From NCBI GenBank assembly GCA_020027475.1, contig JAHRAZ010000044.1, forward strand, positions 1-44,295: DNA of 44,295 nucleotides, given 5' to 3'. The translations under genes were made by a program, and so were the position numbers. This DNA comes from Microthrixaceae bacterium. Its GTDB lineage: Bacteria; Actinomycetota; Acidimicrobiia; Acidimicrobiales; Microtrichaceae. The notes under the pieces were generated by a model, which was not told where the DNA came from, did not search any database, and saw only the letters and a program-made list of their open reading frames with translations. Below, piece after piece: positions 41,346 to 44,295 of this stretch. Every line of letters begins with the position of its first letter. Positions within the stretch are counted from its first letter, which is position 1.

Positions 41346-42923
41346 ATGAACGATGCCCCTTGGACAGGAGATGCGTGTTCGCTGGTTGACGCGTTCCGCT
41401 CCGGTGACCGCAATCCTGTTGAAGAACTGGACGCCACCCTCGCGGCGATCGAGGCTTCCAGTCTCAATTGCTTTTCATTTCTCGATCCCGACCGTGCCAG
41501 GGCAGCCGCCGAGATTGCCGATGTGTCCAAACCGTTCGGCGGTGTTCCCTTCGGTGTGAAGGAACTGGACAAGGTGCAGGGCTGGCCCGACACAGAAGGT
41601 TCTTTGTTGTTCAAGGACCGGATCGCCACTCGAACGAGCGGCGTTGTCCAGAGTGCAACTGAACGCGGCGGCGCCGTTCCCGTCGGCCTCACCACCTCGA
41701 GCGAGTTCGGGGGACTTAACGTGAGTGTCACCAAGCTCAATGGAGTGGCACACAACCCCTGGCAACACGGGCGCACGGTTGGCGGTTCTTCGGGTGGAAG
41801 CGCGGCGGCCGTTTCCGGTGGGCTCCTGAGCCTCGCCGGTGGCGGTGACGGCGGTGGCTCGATCCGGATCCCCGCCGGATACACCGGGCTGTTGGGATTC
41901 AAGGGCACATACGGCCGCATCGCCCGGTACCCCGATGCCTATTTCCGACCCGGCACCGTGGTGCTCGGAAATCTTTCCCGCTCTGTGCGCGACACGGCGA
42001 GGTACTACGACGTCTGTGCCGGCCTCGACGCCCGCGATCCAGCCAGCCTTCCTTCAGCCGGCACCTGGGAAGCCGATCTCGGGTCCCACGATCTCGCCGG
42101 CAGGACGGTGGCGGTGATTCCATCGATCGGGGGAGTACGTCTCGAAGATGGTGTGGAGCAACGGATTCTCGAACAGGCTGATCAGTTGATTGCCGCCGCC
42201 GGAATGGTCCGGGTCGAGGCGAGCCTCGAATTGCCCAATCTGGCTGCACAGTGGGCGATGGGCAACCTGTCCACGCTGATCGGGGACCTTCAGGACGCCT
42301 GGCCGTCCCGCCAGGACGAGCTCACATCCGAGATCGTGTTTGGTCTCCGGCTCGCCGAGACCTTCTACAACCTCAGGGTTGCCGGGGAAGCCGAGAAACG
42401 CCGTTTGGCGGCCTACGCAGCCATGGCCGAACTGTTCGACAACGCCGACTTCGTGATCTGCGCGACAAACCCGGGACCCGCGTTCGCCGCACACCAGACC
42501 ACAAGCAATTCGAACGACAGCTTCCTGGATGCCCTCGCGGACAGCAAGGCAGCCCGCAGGGTTTCACGTGGATTGATGGCCGGACTGCGGGTCGGATCGG
42601 GGGTATTCCCCAAGTTGCCCAACGCAGTGCTCGACTTCGTCATCGAACGAATCCCGGACGTCGTCACCATGGGGGGACTCACGATTCCTGCGAACCTCTA
42701 TGGCAATCCCTCGGTTTCGATTCCGGCCGGCACAATCGGCGGGTTGCCGATCGGCATGCAGGTGATGTCGAAGCATCACAGCGATGCCCTGTTGTTCGAT
42801 GTGGCGCTCACTGCGGAGCGCGAGATGCCATGGCCGCTGGTGGCCCCGACCGTCAGCCGAGAACCAGTTCGCTCACCGTCTTCATCTGCTCCGGTGAACT
42901 CGGGTACATCGCAAGGGTCGTAA
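41346..42923 (+). CDS. Amidase-signature family amidase
   Basis: 525-aa serine hydrolase of the amidase signature family. The Ser-cisSer-Lys triad is intact: Lys72 in FGVKELDKV, Ser148 in GGSSGGSAAA, Ser172 in GGGSIRIPAG. GKGTYGRIARYPDAY and the C-terminal PSVSIPAGTIGGLPIGMQVM complete the family. It hydrolyses a carboxamide, but no acceptor or neighbour names the substrate; indoleacetamide, aliphatic amide or an ester are all possible. ATG 41346 is used; an adjacent TTG three bases upstream is not needed. The last 24 residues, rich in Ser, Pro and Thr, are read through the 3' end of the convergent LLM gene (71-bp overlap) and look like run-on rather than domain. Confidence 0.88.
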   Translation: MNDAPWTGDACSLVDAFRSGDRNPVEELDATLAAIEASSLNCFSFLDPDRARAAAEIADVSKPFGGVPFGVKELDKVQGWPDTEGSLLFKDRIATRTSGVVQSATERGGAVPVGLTTSSEFGGLNVSVTKLNGVAHNPWQHGRTVGGSSGGSAAAVSGGLLSLAGGGDGGGSIRIPAGYTGLLGFKGTYGRIARYPDAYFRPGTVVLGNLSRSVRDTARYYDVCAGLDARDPASLPSAGTWEADLGSHDLAGRTVAVIPSIGGVRLEDGVEQRILEQADQLIAAAGMVRVEASLELPNLAAQWAMGNLSTLIGDLQDAWPSRQDELTSEIVFGLRLAETFYNLRVAGEAEKRRLAAYAAMAELFDNADFVICATNPGPAFAAHQTTSNSNDSFLDALADSKAARRVSRGLMAGLRVGSGVFPKLPNAVLDFVIERIPDVVTMGGLTIPANLYGNPSVSIPAGTIGGLPIGMQVMSKHHSDALLFDVALTAEREMPWPLVAPTVSREPVRSPSSSAPVNSGTSQGS

Positions 42924-43875
42924 CCGGACTCTCGCGCCACGCCTCGAGACGTTGCGCGATGCGCTCCTTTGGGCCGACGAGTGAAATCTCGTCGGCGAAC
43001 TCGGTGGGCACAAGATTGACGGCTTCCTCCCGTCGGCCTGCGAAGAAGAGATCCTGGATCCTGTAGGCCTCCTCCTCGTGTCCCATGCGGGCCATGAGGT
43101 CAGTGTGGAAGTTCTTCCCCTTGGCACCCATGCCGCCTATGTAGAAGGCCAGCATCGCCTTGGTCTGGGCCAAGGCGCCCTCAACGTCGTCGGTGACGTT
43201 GACCGTGGCCATGGCTGTGACTTCGAAGTCATTCGATGCCGCTGACAGTTGGTCGGCGTAGACCTCCTGGCGGAAGGGTGAGTAATACAGGGGAAGCCAG
43301 CCGTCGGCGATCTCGGCGGTCATGGCCACGTTCTTCGGGCCTTCAGCGCCGAGGAAGATCGGAATCTCGCGTCGATATGGATGGGTGATCGACTTCAGTG
43401 GCTTGCCGAGACCCGATGAGCCTTCGCCGGTCAGCGGATGCTGATAGTGCTCACCCTGGAAGTCGAGGACCTCGTCGCGTGCGAGGACCCGGCGCACGAT
43501 CTCGACGTATTCGCGTGTTCGTGCCAGTGGTTTGGCGTACGGCTGGCCGTACCAGCCTTCGACGACCTGTGGGCCGGATACGCCGAGGCCCAGGATCAGC
43601 CGGCCCTGCGAAAGGTGATCCAGTGTGATCGCAGCCATCGCCGTGGCCGTGGGTGTTCGGGCCGAGATCTGAACCACGGAAGTTCCGAGCTTGATCCTCG
43701 ACGTGTGTGCTGCGAGATAGGCGAGCGGAGTGAAGGCGTCACTACCCCAGGACTCCGCGGTCCACACCGAGTCGAATCCGAGGTCCTCGGCCATCTTCGT
43801 CTTCTCGACGAGGTCGCCGGGAGGCAACTGTCCCCAGTATCCCCAGATCATCGCCAGTTTCAGGTCCTCGGCCAT
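42853..43875 (-). CDS. LLM-class F420-dependent oxidoreductase
   Basis: 340-aa bacterial-luciferase-like TIM-barrel flavin/deazaflavin enzyme, similar in layout to mycobacterial Rv3520c. N-terminal LAMIWGYWGQLPPGDLVEKTKMAEDLGFDSVWTAE, then RIKLGTSVVQISARTPTATAMAA, GRLILGLGVSGPQVVEGWYG and IFLGAEGPKNVAMTAEIADGWLPLYYSP are characteristic of F420-binding members; F420 use is inferred from family. A GAGG ribosome site precedes the ATG (43875). The enoyl-CoA hydratase gene ends 9 bp upstream, so it probably belongs to a lipid or sterol-like acid degradation operon starting outside the window. Confidence 0.9.
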   Translation of the reverse strand: MAEDLKLAMIWGYWGQLPPGDLVEKTKMAEDLGFDSVWTAESWGSDAFTPLAYLAAHTSRIKLGTSVVQISARTPTATAMAAITLDHLSQGRLILGLGVSGPQVVEGWYGQPYAKPLARTREYVEIVRRVLARDEVLDFQGEHYQHPLTGEGSSGLGKPLKSITHPYRREIPIFLGAEGPKNVAMTAEIADGWLPLYYSPFRQEVYADQLSAASNDFEVTAMATVNVTDDVEGALAQTKAMLAFYIGGMGAKGKNFHTDLMARMGHEEEAYRIQDLFFAGRREEAVNLVPTEFADEISLVGPKERIAQRLEAWRESPVTTLAMYPSSPEQMKTVSELVLG

Positions 43876-43884
43876 GGTTGTACC

Positions 43885-44295
43885 TCACTTGCCCCGGAAG
43901 TTCGGCTTGCGCTTCTCGGAGAACGCGCGGGGACCCTCTTTGGAGTCTTCGGAGGCGTATACATCCCAGCCGTAGGTGAACTCGTGGTCGAGAGCTTCGG
44001 TTTCCTGCATGCCGTTGGTCTCGCGAAGTGTCCGCAGGAGTGCCTTGACGGCCAATGGGCCGTTCTCGCAGATGCGCTGGCCGATCTCGGTGGCCCGCTC
44101 GAGGGCGGTGCCGTCGGGAACCATGTGGCCGATCAAGCCGAGTTCAAGTGCTCGTTCCGCTCTGATGTGTTCACCCGTGAGGAGCAGCTCGCAGGCGATT
44201 GTGTAGGGGATCTGGCGTGGAAGGCGTACTGCGGATCCGGCCATTGGATACATTGACCACTTCACCTCGGAGAGGCCGAACATGGCTGACTCCGC
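43885..44295 (-). CDS. Enoyl-CoA hydratase/isomerase (crotonase), partial at window edge
   Basis: The frame continues past the right edge without a stop; only the C-terminal part (about 136 residues) is seen. The visible sequence, [26 protein letters not shown], then [25 protein letters not shown] and [20 protein letters not shown], is typical of the C-terminal two-thirds of crotonases, which hydrate or isomerise trans-enoyl-CoA in fatty-acid or ring-acid degradation. The catalytic oxyanion-hole Gly and acidic residues are upstream of, or at, the edge and cannot be checked. It ends 9 bp before the F420-type oxidoreductase start, so the two are co-transcribed. Confidence 0.85.
   Translation of the reverse strand, partial: AESAMFGLSEVKWSMYPMAGSAVRLPRQIPYTIACELLLTGEHIRAERALELGLIGHMVPDGTALERATEIGQRICENGPLAVKALLRTLRETNGMQETEALDHEFTYGWDVYASEDSKEGPRAFSEKRKPNFRGK

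Overview
The window is a compact, high-GC chromosomal segment of an actinobacterium. Class Acidimicrobiia is my best guess. Supporting signs are a short-chain dehydrogenase with the mycofactocin-type insertion, an F420-type LLM oxidoreductase, TesB and crotonase genes, a coproheme-type haem gene set (chdC/hemQ, hemE, cpfC/hemH), a DtxR-family regulator, a full-length Lhr helicase, a HelD-like RNA-polymerase helicase, and a parC/parE pair. Several genes also seem to be transcribed leaderlessly, with a TAnnnT hexamer 6-8 nt before the start codon. I see no tRNA, rRNA, insertion sequence, phage gene or CRISPR array. The taxonomic call is inference from gene content. I find 35 protein genes, of which one runs off the right edge, and no gene-free stretch longer than about 190 bp.

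Left part (1-16140): arfB-type rescue hydrolase; coproheme decarboxylase; PII (glnB/glnK) followed by glnD and a GNAT gene; then, on the minus strand, TesB thioesterase and a soluble PQQ-sugar-dehydrogenase-like lipoprotein; plus-strand GtrA-like and methyltransferase genes; a minus-strand run of GT4 glycosyltransferase, methyltransferase, (alpha/alpha)6-toroid protein and a small membrane protein; dtd; lnt; a PCuAC copper-chaperone lipoprotein; and hemE-hemH with a 4-bp ATGA overlap.

Middle (16141-31631): helD-like helicase with unusual leader structure; divergent dtxR and lhr sharing a 40-bp back-to-back leaderless promoter; a mycofactocin-type SDR behind a perfect 24-bp palindrome; thioredoxin-like lipoprotein and NTF2-like protein; a LolD/MacB-type ABC ATPase with a two-FtsX-domain permease; and a membrane glycosyltransferase-like protein with a GT2-like protein.

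Right part (31632-44295): a small phasin/HBHA-like protein behind a near-consensus promoter set in an inverted repeat and closed by a strong hairpin terminator; two tandem OafA-type acyltransferases; an operon of Abhydrolase_9 membrane protein, parC and parE; an amidase; and an LLM F420 oxidoreductase preceded by a partial enoyl-CoA hydratase.

No single wholly new system stands out. The points most worth a second look are the Cys-to-Ser change at the Lnt nucleophile, the nested alternative hairpins before helD, the divergent leaderless dtxR/lhr promoter, the operator-like palindrome before the mycofactocin SDR, the acidic Met-rich insertion in PCuAC, the altered metal site of the DtxR protein, the GT4/methyltransferase/toroid/PNSG-protein cluster, and the inverted repeat around the phasin-like promoter.
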